64,000 nt of DNA from Phragmites australis (Eukaryota; Streptophyta; Magnoliopsida; Poales; Poaceae): assembly GCF_958298935.1 (NCBI RefSeq), contig NC_084939.1:9501501-9565500 (forward strand), given 5' to 3'. The translations under genes were made by a program, and so were the position numbers. Below the pieces are notes generated by a model, which did not search any database, was not told the DNA's origin, and worked only from the letters and a program-made list of their open reading frames with translations. Of the stretch, positions 46,894 to 58,706 are shown one piece after another (positions within the stretch are counted from its first letter, which is position 1; each line of letters starts with the position of its first letter).

Positions 46894-48008
46894 TATCCTG
46901 CACGTGCACATGCCTTGCTTACCGCATGCCGTTGGCCAGCTCTGGACAAGGCCGTTGTGCCGCCCGTGCGTGGTCCTGTGCCCACCAATGCCGCGTCGTC
47001 GCATTGCTCCGCGCGGAGGAAGGAGGCTGTAGGGACCTCGTCCCTGGTCAACGGTTCAACGCCGGCCGTGGCCGATCGACGTTGCCTCGTGCTCTCATGA
47101 GATGGGGGCGGCCTGGAGGATACACACGCGCTTCGCTGCCCCATGCGCCAGCCATCTTCGTTGCCTCCCTTGCCCGCATCGCTTGTCTCCATCTGTGGTC
47201 CGCATCGACGCTGCCGCTCGCGTTGGCCGGGGAGCAGGCCTCCACATCCCTCTGTTGCGCTCACCGCGACCCTTTAGATGGGAAGGGTTCGGGATGAGGG
47301 CAGCCTGTGACAATAGCGCAGCCGAGGGGCGTCGCCGTGGGTGGCAGTGGCGGAGGGGCGCGTGGGAAATCGGGGAGGCGGCAAGATTTGGCGGGGACAG
47401 AGGTGATGCGGGTGATCGACCTGGGGGGGATCGGCGGTTGATTGGATTTTGACCGGTCGCCGGTGGCGAGACTCGGCTGTGGAGGTGCACCATGAGCATC
47501 AACACGACGTGACGGTTCCATTTGAGCCACCGGCGACAACATGCACGACGGCATGTAGCTCGGCGGCAGCCATGGCTGGCGGCGGCACTCGGGTTGACGG
47601 CGATGACGCGCTGTGGCGAGGGAAGGAGGCAGGGAAGGGGCACGCGACGCTCAAGAGAGCACGTCAAAGCTCACCGTAACTCGGTCGGGGTCAGGGAGAG
47701 GTCGCGGCCTGGAGTTCGTTGGCGAGGTCAATGTGGGGCTCGGCCAGTGCGAAAGAAGACGCGCGCGCGAGAGCTCCGGTTAGGGAAGCGTCTCGGGAAG
47801 ATAGGGATCCGACCAAGGAGCTCGCGACGCCCGTGGTCCGCCGCTGCCGGGCCTCTCAACGTGGCGGCAAAGAGCGCAGTAGGCGGCAGCGCCTTCTCGA
47901 ATGGGCGAGCGAACTCAACCGAAGAATCGGACAGCTCTGTGTCATCGCCAGCTCCCATCGGACGGCAACCAACCAAATGGCGACGTTCCATAGAATTGAC
48001 GCTCTTTA
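46894..48008. other. GC-rich anonymous DNA
   Basis: It continues the GC-rich sequence that precedes the hAT element at 41840-41998. Overlapping open frames on both strands reflect composition. Repeated CCGCC and CGGCGGC motifs resemble first-exon or promoter DNA of grass genes, but I recognise no protein. Confidence 0.45.
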
Positions 48009-48033
48009 CTAGTGCCCGTGCGTCGCACGGCTC
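48009..48033 (-). mobile_element. Helitron 3' terminus
   Basis: On the minus strand, GCCGTGCGACGCACGGGCAC is followed by CTAG and then T. The palindrome CCGTGCG-A-CGCACGG just before CTAG is the classic grass Helitron 3' end. The element would extend toward higher coordinates; no clear 5' TC end was found, so only the terminus is annotated. Confidence 0.72.
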
Positions 48034-48316
48034 TAAAATCCAACGCCCAATATATCAATAGAGTACATTTTTTTTCCTCGAAGGCAACTCAGGGTGAGCC
48101 ATCGTCCACAGATTTAGGATAGCAACGTTCAACCCTATGATCAGGTGAAAGACAAAACCCATGCAAAATTATATCAGAATGAAAAAAATGTAAAATCCCT
48201 AAGAAAATTATTTAACTCTGAATCACTACAGACTCTATCCAAAACCATGCAAAACTTCCTGTGTGAGGCATGGAGCTAATAAAAAATTAGCATGACCATC
48301 ATGTGCGTGCAAGTTT

Positions 48317-48396
48317 AAAATTTCCACTGATAAGTAGCAGCTCCTCCACCAGCAGTAAGTGGCATCAGCACGATTTCAAAATTTCCACTGATAAGT
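48317..48396 (+). repeat. Short direct repeat, 61-bp spacing
   Basis: AAAATTTCCACTGATAAGT occurs at 48317-48335 and again at 48378-48396, inside the presumed Helitron. Confidence 0.85.
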
Positions 48397-48641
48397 GGTG
48401 CAGCGAAGGAGGACAAGAATTAGGCAAGGAGTATAATTACGGTGGTTGATGGGATCATCGGAGACATGGAGACAGGGAAGGGGAGGCGTGTCTACCTGTC
48501 TGTTGTTTGTCGCTCCTGTGTCGTGGGCTGACTGGCGGTACCGCGCCGTAGGCGACAGCGCATGCATGGGCTTCCTGCGCCTGATACAAAAGAAAATACA
48601 GCTTTCTTTGTACTCGTGACATCTTAATTTGTTATTAAATA

Positions 48642-48896
48642 CTCTCTCTGATTATAAATATAGGTCGTTTTAGCCTCCTCAACTATTCTTTAAATATAAG
48701 TTATTCTCAAACTTCTATGCACTTTTTTCTCTTTTGTTGCCTTCTTACCTTTGTTTAATAAATGATATCACTCTCACAAATTAATGAGTTATCTTTTCTA
48801 ATGCAGAATAAATAAGAGATAACAAGGTCATTTGATCTATATTTCTTAATCCTTGTGCATAAGTCTAAAATGACCTACATTTACAATCGAAGGGAG
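48642..48896 (+). mobile_element. Stowaway-type MITE (copy B), TSD TA
   Basis: The 255-bp sequence is flanked by TA and has ends CTCTCTCTGATTATAAATAT and ATTTACAATCGAAGGGAG. Internal sequence (GTCATTTGATCTA, CTCATTAAT, TTCTCAAACTTCTATGCAC) matches copy A at 39616-39868 in the opposite orientation. It is non-coding. Confidence 0.88.
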
Positions 48897-48963
48897 TAGA
48901 TCACAACACCGAAAATACATCTTAATTAGTTAAATAGGTGTTGGGAAGAAAAAGGCATGTACG

Positions 48964-49118
48964 GCATCCGAGTTGGGACTCGGTTGGCTATGACGGGGAG
49001 AGCAAGGAGCTCAAGCCCCTGAGCCATCCACGCTCGATTCCCAGAGGGGCGGCGTGGGATGCACCCATTTACGTCTCCAATGAAGATGTTGGGGACGGGT
49101 CCGGAGTTAAAAAAAATT
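48964..49118 (+). mobile_element. tRNA-derived SINE with 18-bp TSD
   Basis: The body is flanked by AAGAAAAAGGCATGTACG (48946-48963) and AAGAAAAAGGCATGCACG (49119-49136), 17 of 18 bases identical. Inside, TTGGCTATGACGGGGAGAGC fits a degenerate pol III A box and CGCTCGATTCCC a B box, spaced as in tRNA heads. The 3' end is A-rich (GTTAAAAAAAATT). Size, long TSD, internal promoter and A-rich tail all fit a SINE mobilised by LINE machinery. I cannot name the family. Confidence 0.82.
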
Positions 49119-49136
49119 AAGAAAAAGGCATGCACG

Positions 49137-51225
49137 AGTGCAAAGAAAGAAAAAGGCACGGTTATTTCGATAAAGTGCTGTAATTTAATTATTATGTATA
49201 AATGGATCCACAAAAGATGGGAAACGCAGCAGGGGCATGAACAACTTGTCTTACATTTGTAGTTTAAACTAAACATGACATTTTCAGAACTGTAGTCACC
49301 GTACTGATTAGGTTGCAACACCAAGACAAATAGTACAGATTGAGCACATGAGTTATGACAAGTAGCTGCAGTAAGAAAAAAAACAAAATTCTGACTCCAG
49401 TACTAAACATGAGCCATGATCTTGAATTACGTATATTGGACTCACCTGCTCACAATGCAAGAAACAATAATACCTTTGGCTCGTACTGCGCAACGGCAAA
49501 CGTGCTGTGAGCCTGTTTGGCAGCAAACAACATCTACTCCTAGAATTGGTGGTGCTCCTTGTAGGCATTTTGTCGAGCAGTTTCTGAGAGCATGCCAGAA
49601 GTTAGCTGAACATTGCCTCATGCATCGCCCGAGCGGTGTTATGAAAATGAAGGTCGATTTGACAAGCAGCAACCAACTTTTTTTTAAAAAAAAAGCTTGC
49701 TTACATGTAAATCTTTTGTCACCCAGCCAAACCGAAGACGTTTATTCTCTGCCACCGTGCGTGCCTCTTGCTCTTCTTCTAAAAAATTAATCCCCACAAA
49801 AAAGTAAAACAAATAAAGGCCTAGGGAGGCATGCAAACATAATCATGCAAGAGGCAAACAAAGGGTAAGACCATTCTTCTCAAAAAGTAGAATACATGCT
49901 GGTATGAAAGTACTTAAGATAACAAACTAAGAGTAATGACCCTTCCATGCTTATGAGCATACAATATGTAGTATGTGCTAACATGAAAGTACTTAAGATA
50001 ACAAATTAAGAGTAACGAGCCTTCCATGCAGAACAAGCAAACGTTTGATAGAAATATTAATGAATGGATCTGAATTTTCATCAAAGAAAATCTGAATCAC
50101 CTGACAGTTGAACCACTCAGTGACATCAAATATGTAGCTTTCCGCGCAAACATATGCATGAGGTAAATCTGGCTGAAAAACACTACACAATACCATGTCA
50201 GTCACAACACGTTTGTGATGGCTGGGTCCTATGTTCAATAGGTTAAGCACAAGTGCTCTAAAAAGGTACAACATGAACATATCATTTTTTGTTTCCTGAA
50301 AAGTGAGCAAGAGCTTCATTACCGCTATCAAGGGTTTACCTTGTGCAGCATCCCAAATAGAACGGGTTGAAACGATTGTTCAACCCATCCATCACCATCT
50401 TTAGCTTGATGAAACTCCTTGCAGTCCTACCATACAAAATAACATCCTTAAGCCTCAGAAAAGTTTGGGGAAATAAATCATCTAATAAAACAATGGTCCC
50501 ATCTTCTCTGCATTCCAATTCGACCGTATAACAAAACTGGCAAATTATTTATTTCCTAGTTAATCAAACAATATACGCAAGAGTTTCATGTCCCACATTG
50601 TGAAGCTTCAATGGTTTCACAAATATGTATCAAGCTGATGCTCGGTGGTACTTGTTTCATATGCCTCCATTTTCTAGCAAACCAACCGAATAGTTCCTAA
50701 ACAGTATAACTTTCACTCAACCACAAAGTTTGCTTTTAGCATGATAGGCGAGAGCTCGAGATGTCAGTAGTAGATGGAGTTAGCTGGCAACTAATCCTAG
50801 AGTCTTACAGCTGCAGATAGAAGTACAGAAAAGGTCCATCACACAAGCACACGAGGTGCATTACACACACCCCATCCTCGCCTTCTTCTTAAACAATTTT
50901 TCGTCTGATTATTTTTGTAAAAAAAAAATTCCTCCGTATGACCATGTACCAGGTCCTCATCGTGGTATAGGACACCGGCAATTACACAAACACACGGTGC
51001 ATAACAGCTTATACAGACTAGGACACACCGTAGCAGCATTTCGACAAGCATGTGTGCGTCACTGAACATACGTACCTAGATGTCTGCGAGCGGCATCGGG
51101 TGGCCGGCAACCCTGGCGTCATCTTCGTCGGTGTCCCCGGGGTCGGCGAGGAGGCGGCACTGGGGCGCGTTGCATCGCGGTTTGAAGTGGAGGTGGAGCA
51201 ATTACGTGCTGCGATTATTGCTGAC
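49137..51225. other. Anonymous DNA with a 78-bp tandem repeat
   Basis: No gene is assigned. ATGAAAGTACTTAAGATAAC begins copies at 49904 and 49982, about 50 bases each. Minus-strand frames near 50518-50336 (DLFPQTFLRLKDVILYG) and 49672-49442 look mildly protein-like but match no family I know. The second exon expected for the cystatin (with a QxVxG motif) was not found here. Confidence 0.45.
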
Positions 51226-51430
51226 GGCCTTCTTGTTGTGCTCAGAGACGGCGAAGCGGGCGAGGTCGAGGACGTGGAGGTCGTTCTAGCGCCCCTCTGG
51301 CGCGTCTTGGATGCCACCCAACACTGGCCTGCCGTACACCATGGTCGCCTCCTCTTCTGCGCTCCAGGTGGATGATACGGTGAGGGCAAGAAGCATAAGT
51401 AACACGAGCAGGGAGGAGGCGCACGGCCTT
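51226..51430 (-). pseudogene. Phytocystatin exon 1, pseudogene
   Basis: On the minus strand a hydrophobic signal-peptide-like stretch (SSLLVLLMLLALTVSS) leads into VLGGIQDAPEG, a TAG at 51288-51286, then LHVLDLARFAVSEHNKKA. LARFAV-x-EHN is the plant-specific cystatin signature, and the GG upstream is the N-terminal inhibitory glycine site. The block ends at 51226 with GT next, and plant cystatin genes have their first intron right after this ...NKKA. No clear start codon precedes the signal peptide, and no exon 2 (QxVxG, W) is seen. Cystatins inhibit papain-like cysteine proteases. The gene is dead. Confidence 0.72.
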
Positions 51431-51702
51431 GGCGATGGTACAAGCGGCAATATCTACTCACTTCTCGTCGAGCTTCCGGATCTCCTCCTCCACGAGCAGT
51501 ACCGCGTCCATCTCCAGCATGCCGTCCGCCGCCAGCATAGGATACGGAGTCGACGGAGGTAGATCCCGCACGAACCCCGCCCAGGCCGGCACGGAGTGAG
51601 GGATAGAGAGAGAGAGTGAGAGAGACGGAGGGAGGGAGCGAGCGGGACAGGCGGGTGCCCGTGGGAGTGGGGGGGGGTTCGGGCGGCGACGGCACCGGGG
51701 GC

Positions 51703-53238
51703 AGCGAGGAACCGTCCAAACAGAAGAATTATTATTCATAATTACAATCTCGATTAACCAGAATACTATTTTGATAGTCTTGACACGTGTTTATTTCTAG
51801 GATCGGAATATATATGCCTTCATAACATATAGCATCACAACACAGTTTAAGAAAAAATAAATAATTAAATTACATTATAAATTCTTAAGCATGCAACAAG
51901 TTATTACAATTTACAGTAAAAGAGAGGTAGAAGGAGAATAAAACCTGCTCAACTCCTAACCTGCAAAATAAACTATACAGTGGGAGACTAAAACTATAAA
52001 AAAAAGCAGAATGGAGCCACATGACCTTAGGCTCCATCATAAAAGCACGCCAACAGAGTACGATGCACTACTCATGCCCATCACCACCCTTGGTAGGTGT
52101 GAAGTAGCCAAAGATCAACTCCTCCTCACCTGCAAAACCTATAGAACAGCTGAGTATGAGGGTACTCGCAAGACTTAATCCATAATGAAAAACTTATAAT
52201 TAGTCGGACTCTAAGGATCATGCATTTGGATGTTAGGAAGAAAACGACCACATGGTTAAGTAAAATTTCCATGCAAAAGCAACTTGACACATACATATGT
52301 GAGCACCTAAATTTAACTAACAACAATACCACTGTACCCAGCATAGACCAATTGTAAATAATTGTAACTGGAACCATAACGAATATACACATAACACGAA
52401 CCATCTCCACCATAACCAACATAACCAACCACAATCTACCACGGAACTCTACGATGGTGCGCATGGACAGAAGGCATGCTCATGACCGAGAGCGCGGCAT
52501 TTCAAAAAGTTTTTACACCCTGCAGGGGATACTCCTTTACCCACACGATACGAGAACCATTCGGCTTGTGCCACCCGCTAAAGTGCACACAAGAGGTACT
52601 CGTGACAACCTTTCCCAATAAACACCAACCATTTGATACATGCATCGCTCGGCGCGGAGGTATCTAGAACTACTTCCGGAGCAAACTAGATACCTCTTCC
52701 AAGCCTGTCCGCTCACACCGTCGATGTTCAGGCCCGAATGATCACATCTACAAAGGTATTCGGCTCGCCTTACCTTTAGACCGGCATGTGGTGAGTACGG
52801 TAAGTGCTTAAGCCAACAGCTGCCAACGATCGGTGCTTAACTGATGCAAAGCGGTCTACGCTATCCAAACTCCTTCCCCGAACTACCCCGGGAACCTCTC
52901 CAAGCCTAAGGGAAACATGCTAAAGATGGTTCAAGGAGTCTAGAACTCACTCATCAACCTAGCAACATGACTTCATCGCTCAAATTTGTCCACAACTACA
53001 TTTTGCTCCAAAAACTCAAGAACATATAAAGAATTCAAGAACAACTCGATTCCTCCATGAAAACAAAAACGAATTGGATGGATGAGTAGCATAGGAGCTA
53101 AGGAACGCTTGGATACCGCATGCATACCTTGGTCTTGCTCCTAGAGAGAGAAATCGAAGGAGGAATGAGAGAGAGGTGTGTGCTCCCTTGTGCTTGGCCG
53201 GTTGGAGGAGAGGGAGCACGGGAGTGAGGGAGGGAGCA
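51703..53238 (-). repeat. Chromovirus 2 3' LTR, distal part
   Basis: Minus-strand sequence matches the 3' two thirds of the chromovirus 1 LTR: CTCGGTCATGAGCATGC near 52485 and a GAGTAC/TACTCA pair at 52151-52168. The end reads ...GGTTTGGACGGTTCCTC against GGATGGTTCCTCACA in copy 1, so the last bases are altered. Parts of the middle are missing, which makes it much shorter than 3 kb. It abuts the GC-rich DNA of the cystatin relic. Confidence 0.82.
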
Positions 53239-53429
53239 TGTCACACCCGGTTTTAACGGCCAAAACCAGATGCGGCTTATGTGTACCCAGGATGTTCAAC
53301 ACACATAAGGACGTCACAGGTGAAGTAACAAAAGCAATACTTCTATTAAATAAACATTAAATTCTTACAGCAATTGACATATATTATCTTCTATAAAGAT
53401 ATCTGCAGTGGAACAAAAGCACTGGTGCC

Positions 53430-54852
53430 TGTCGGAGGATTAACTCCAGTCGCAGGGATCCCGAGAGACCCCTTTTTAGAGATTCGGCCGGGGGGATGAT
53501 CCTGAATATGTTCGTGGGAGAAATAAATGGGAATGAATGCAACGGCCGGTGGTGGTGGAGATGACCTAGTGCAAAAAGAAGTAAATGCACCGGAATTTAG
53601 ACAGGTTCGGGCCGTACGGGGGCGTAATACCCTACTCCTGTATGGATACTATAACTGTCCTGAGGAAGTCCCTCAAGGATGTTGCTGGTTACAAGAATCT
53701 TGGTCTATCTAAGAGACTGGGGCTCTTTGCTCTTCGGCCTGTCTCGTGCTGCTCACTTCTCAGCCGTGTTTCTCTTGCGCTGTGTTCTTGTCTATGCTTG
53801 TGTGTCCTCTCTTTTTCCCATACATTCAAGGATGTATTCCAGATATCTTCGAGATGCATTCCGCTACTTTCTTCTGTGCCGCAGGCTGCTTTAAATACCC
53901 GCCGGCAGCAACGTGCCCCGAACAGGAGGGGGGCACGAGTTCCGAGACACCATAAATGGAAAGGGCGTCATCATTTCCTCTGGGCGAAGTGACCGGGGGT
54001 GGAAAATGTGTCCCACGCCCGGTCATCCGTCACCATAAATGGCCTGGCAACGGGCGCCGTGGAGAGGGCCCATCGGGCAGCCACGGAGCGGCCCGGCGTG
54101 CCCGCCCTGTCTTGTTCCCCTGCCACAGCAGCGCGGCAGACGGAACGCCTCGGTCCTTACGACGTTATCCTGAGACGGGCCGGATGGCACGGGACGGGAC
54201 CCGTGCAATTAATAACCCCACGCCTATCTGCCAGAGCGTGGCAGGAACTGACGCTGAGCGCGGTGAGAGCAGTTGGAGGTGACAGTCCACGCACGCTCTT
54301 TAAATGCGGCCTCGGGCCTTTGACTGGCTGACACCTCATCGGTGGGCCCCTCGGGGGCCTTTGCCAGGGGGCTTTCTGGGTCGTCGGGGTACCGAGTGCT
54401 CGGGGGTACTGTTCACCTCCCCGAGCACTCTCTCCCGGGCACACTTGTACGGATCCTCGGGCGACCAAGTGCTCGGGGGCTGCTGCACGCAGCCCCAAGC
54501 ACTCTCTCCCAGAACTTCCTTGGGTGGGTCCTCGGGATACTTGGGTGCCCAGGGGCCACCGCCGGCGGCCCCGAGCACGTTTCTTCCGGTACTTAGCTCT
54601 CCTGGTCGTCGGGGGACTAGGGTGCTCGGGGGTCACCGTACTCCTTCCCGAGCATTTTCTTCCCGGTACTTAGATTTCGTGGATCATCGGGGAATTGGGG
54701 TACTCAGGGGCCACCGACTGCGGCCCCGAGCGCCCTCTCCCGTTACTTGATCTTTCTCACCTTGCGGGAGAGACTCCGCGGGATGGCGCCATGTGGCGAA
54801 TGGCTGGCCTGGCCTCGGAATTCGGGGACCCCCGGTTCCTGATACACCAACA
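53430..54852 (-). mobile_element. Solo LTR of another Ty3/gypsy family, TSD GTGCC
   Basis: GTGCC flanks both ends (53425-53429 and 54853-54857). On the minus strand it starts TGTTGGTGTATCAGGAACC and ends TTAATCCTCCGACA. Its GC-rich body has six or so CCCGAGCAC/GCTCGGGG repeats (54.39-54.73 kb) and a 3' part with CGGCCCGAACCTGTCTAAAT, all typical of a widespread grass gypsy LTR type. A TTTAAA site near 53890 may be its TATA equivalent. It is nested inside the 4-kb solo LTR. Confidence 0.93.
54390..54735 (-). repeat. Degenerate tandem repeat in the 1.4-kb LTR
   Basis: A block of about 65-70 bases recurs about five times, each with a CGAGCACT or CGAGCAC part, a CCTCGGG or GTCGGGG part and a GTGCTCGGGG part. 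Such arrays in the U3 region of this LTR type probably hold promoter elements. Confidence 0.7.
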
Positions 54853-57800
54853 GTGCCCAACAACACCGCAGGCAACCGACCGGGAGACACACGCCTAAAA
54901 CGTCACAACCTCGTCTTGATAGTCTTCAACATTTTCACTCACTGAGCAGCAGCATACATGTCGCATGGTGTAGGGAAAATAGCAAGTGTGAGCACATAGA
55001 GTACTCAGCAAGTGGAGGAAAGTAATGATATGCAGGCTTATATCAAGAATAAGCTAACGCATGGTAAATTTGCGTAAATGCGAGTAATGAAAACATATTT
55101 GGACTCAAAAGCATTAAGCAATTATTAAGTGAATGTAACCCATACCGTCCAATACGCAGCATACAAGGCTCCCCACCTTGCACACCATAACCTTCTAGTA
55201 CTCCCTGTACTATAACCAAAACCATCTAGTACTCCCTGTACCAGAACCATAACCACAACTATCTAGTACTCCCTGTACCAGAACCATAACCACAACCATA
55301 CTCATAACCCAAACTCATAACCACAACCATCTAATCATGTGAGGATCCAAGTCTCTCATAACCGTGAGCATGGCTGTTATAACAGTTTACAATCTGCAGA
55401 GGTTGTCCAGCTTTCCCCACGAGTCAGTGAATTCCATGTTACCATGTTCACGAAACACTTAACACACGCCAGTGGTGTGCCACCAAAAATCACTGTATGA
55501 CACTTTTCACTAACCAGAGACTAATCCAGTATGTGTCTGCCCACTAGGTTTCACCGCCAGGCTTTACGCAAGAAAAGCTCCTACCCAGAAGCCCCCTTTT
55601 GTGCTGACCCAACACACACTGGATAGACTCTAATCAGTATGTCACACCTTACCCATATCAGCCTCATGGTTGGTACGTTACTTCTTGGGTTGTCGCTCCA
55701 TGAACAGGTCCTTACTTAGGTTACTTAAGCAAACACTAAACCAACATCATAACTATGACAACCATCAAAACTACTTTGCTCAAGGCCTAAGGTTCCATGT
55801 TGGTAGACCATTAACACATTAACGACCATTGTTGTATATGTTCATTAGTCAAGATTATGACACTTCTCAACATCCCAAAAGCAAGGCTAAGCAATCTACC
55901 CACAAAGACACCTAACCATAAACCATCTAGGTTCCAAGGGATGATAAGGGAAAATCTAGGAAAAACCCTAACATAGGTGACTACCCATCATATTGACTGA
56001 CATTGCATGCAATTTTGTAAAACAAAATATTTAAAAACATAGGTTCAATATGATCAAGGACTCTTGCCTTTTCCCAATGCTGCTCAGTGTTATCGAAATC
56101 TTGGTCTTGAAGTCCCTCGAACTGCTCTAGAACATTATTGACTAATCGCGAGAACTACCGACAAACAACACAAAGGAAAACACTAAGAACAACATACCAA
56201 ATATCATCAAAACACTTTAAAAACACTATGGTTGGATATGGATGATTTTAGAACATTTAGATGCAAGAATCGCCTAAATCAGAGTTAAGATGAAAAGAGA
56301 ACGGGTTTTCGGGAGATGGATTAGGCTGAAAAGGAAATGCTGGTTTTTCGGAACTATCTTCCTATGGGAAAAAGCTTTATTGCACAATCACTATGTCAGG
56401 CTTGACAACATCATTGCGCAAGATTCAAGAAGTGTATGGCAGACTAGACTTCACTGGCTAGGCTAAGGAGAATGATGTGGCGCTGACTTGGCATGCTATG
56501 CAAGTACCATCATGGATTAAAGAAGGGATATGCTGAGATCTAGTATCGACCACCTATGATGGATCAAAAAGGCTGAAGGTTGAGCTTCTAAGTTAAAGAT
56601 ACTACTGGTGTCTCTATGTAGCGGTGGTGGTTCAGGTTTCGTCGAAGATGGCGATCGGGCATGTGGCCACAAACATCGATGTCAGCTTCAGTGGTGTTTC
56701 AGTGAAACGAGGGAAGCATGGCGTAGAACGCGGAAAGACTAACTCAGCGATATGGTTGGTTTTGGAAGGGGTCATCCGAGGTAGCGGCAAAACAGCTATG
56801 ACTGCTTCTAGGTTTGGTGGTGACCGCGAACAGATGCAGGAATGAAGATGCTCGTGTTCCAGGAGATTGGCTATGAAATTTGAGAAACCGTTTGAACAAG
56901 GATGTTCATATAACCCGGGAACACAATGATATGGCATGGGTTTTGGTACATCATCCACTGAGAGGAAGAACAATCACCACAGATGAAACGGGTGATGGCT
57001 GCGACAATGACGTCCTGGTCGTGTCGCTGCACAAACAGGGATGGGCTCCTAGGGTAACGTAGAAGACTCCATGGGACACGCCGTGACGCGGTTGGTGCAT
57101 CCATACGGCTTTCGGATTGACGGGGAACGCGAATGCAAATCCGGTGCGCGCGCAGAACGCGTCCAGAAACCGGACAGCGGGTATGTCGACCTTGATTTCG
57201 ATAGTTTGGCTAATCTACTGGCCGACCTGGTTGGTGAGAGCGCGGGGAACATCATGGGACATGCACCGGTGAAAGGGCTTGGTGATTTGACCTCTGATTG
57301 GTCGGGAACATCGATGCCAATCAGCTACAGCGCTGCTGTCTCGCGGCTGTCCGCGACGGTGACGACCGTGGCGGCGTAGATCAGGCTTTGGCCGGGGCTA
57401 GGGCTTGGCTAGGGACTTAGTATGATACTAAAACAGTAGTAAGGGAGGAGAAGAAGGGGTACTCACGTTGCTTTGATGGTCGAGGAAGGAGGATTCGCGG
57501 AGAAGACGACGTAGCGCATCACGGGCGGCAGCGGCGGCGGCTCCGGCGACTCACGGACAGGGCAGCAGCGACTTCTAGGGCTTAGGGGCATGGAATAGGG
57601 GTGGGAGAGGGCGTGCAACTCATATATATAGGGCTAGGGGCGGTTGGATGAGGTGGAGTCTAAACCGAACACGAATTGGATTCGAGTTCGAGTCGGTTAC
57701 GATTTCCTTTTTCGCAGCTCTGTATTCCGAGGATTATATCTCTGTCGTACGGACTCCAAATTGAACGTTTCTTAATTCTAAATTGTAGTACTCGAAAAGA

Positions 57801-58706
57801 TCTACAACTTTGGTAGTCATTGAAACTTCTGAAAACGCCATCTTGATTTCCAAAAATGCACCACAAGATAAACTGTTTGAACTCGGACTTCTCTGCGCAG
57901 TACTGTCATAACTCCTAGCTCCATTATTCAAAAGGGGACTTCCATAGGTTCAAATTGAAGCTCTCGACGAGACCTACAACTTTGGTATTGTCAAGATTTG
58001 CATTTGAGACCTTTTTGAACTCCGAAACGTCATGAGAAGATGAGGCTGTCCAGGACTCCGCGAAAATTTACAGATTTCGTGGATCCTTTGTTGGGCCATC
58101 TAGAAGACTTGGCTAAGGGTTTGGACTTAAGCAAGATTGAGCCCATAGACACTTTAGTTATATATAGGGTTTAGAAAAGAAAATTTTGCAGAGAAATTTG
58201 AATAGGGTTTGAATTTGAATTGAGCTTGAAGTGAATTTGAGAGAAACCAAAAGATAAGGTTGAACAAGAATAGGAGTAGATGAGGAATTTGAATTTGGAT
58301 TTGGGTAGAATTTGAGAAAGATGAGAGATTGAATTTAAACAAGAATTTGGATAAGATTTGAATTGAACTGGAGAAGGATCAGGTATGATCAAGGATTGAA
58401 TAGATGATGAATTCAAGGACTTTGAATTCTAACCATTAAGATTCTTAACTTATTCACTACTGAGTTTTGTAAAAACCTTTTTAAAATTTTTTTCACTCAA
58501 AACACCAAAAAGAAAGAGAAGGAAAAACAACTCTAATACATTTACCTGACTTCTAGCAAAACTCAGCATGCAATGCACACAAAATAATAACCTATATTGA
58601 TTGATTGATTAAGAAAATAGGTTTTAAACGTATACTACTGGTGAAGCTATCCAATAATCTTAGAAAATTTTAGAAATTTGATAAATCTGAAAATCAGGGT
58701 GTTACA

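Larger units (their letters stand above)
53239..58706 (-). mobile_element. Solo LTR (about 4 kb without its own insertion), TSD GAGCA
   Basis: GAGCA flanks both ends (53234-53238 and 58707-58711). On the minus strand it starts TGTAACACCCTGATTTTC and ends GTTAAAACCGGGTGTGACA. It has no gag or pol. It shows the long-LTR features seen elsewhere here: GTACTCA/TGAGCAC at 54989-55007 and a CTGCAGAGGTTG block near 55396. With the nested 1.4-kb LTR and its TSD copy removed, about 4040 bp remain, a long but known LTR size in grasses. TCTAGTACTCCCTGTAC recurs three times at 55190-55280. Confidence 0.9.

Noticed and set aside
51458..51739. Minus-strand frame with a protein-like end (AVLLVEEEIRKLDEK) before a GTGAGT donor
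   Set aside because: Its first part is pyrimidine-rich repeat and LTR-end sequence, and the rest lies only about 30 bases upstream of the cystatin signal peptide in another frame. I could not decide between leader and exon, so it is not called.
54157..54750. Pro/Ser/Gly-rich open frames of about 150 codons on both strands
   Set aside because: They lie in the tandem-repeat part of the 1.4-kb solo LTR and reflect its GC-rich repeats.
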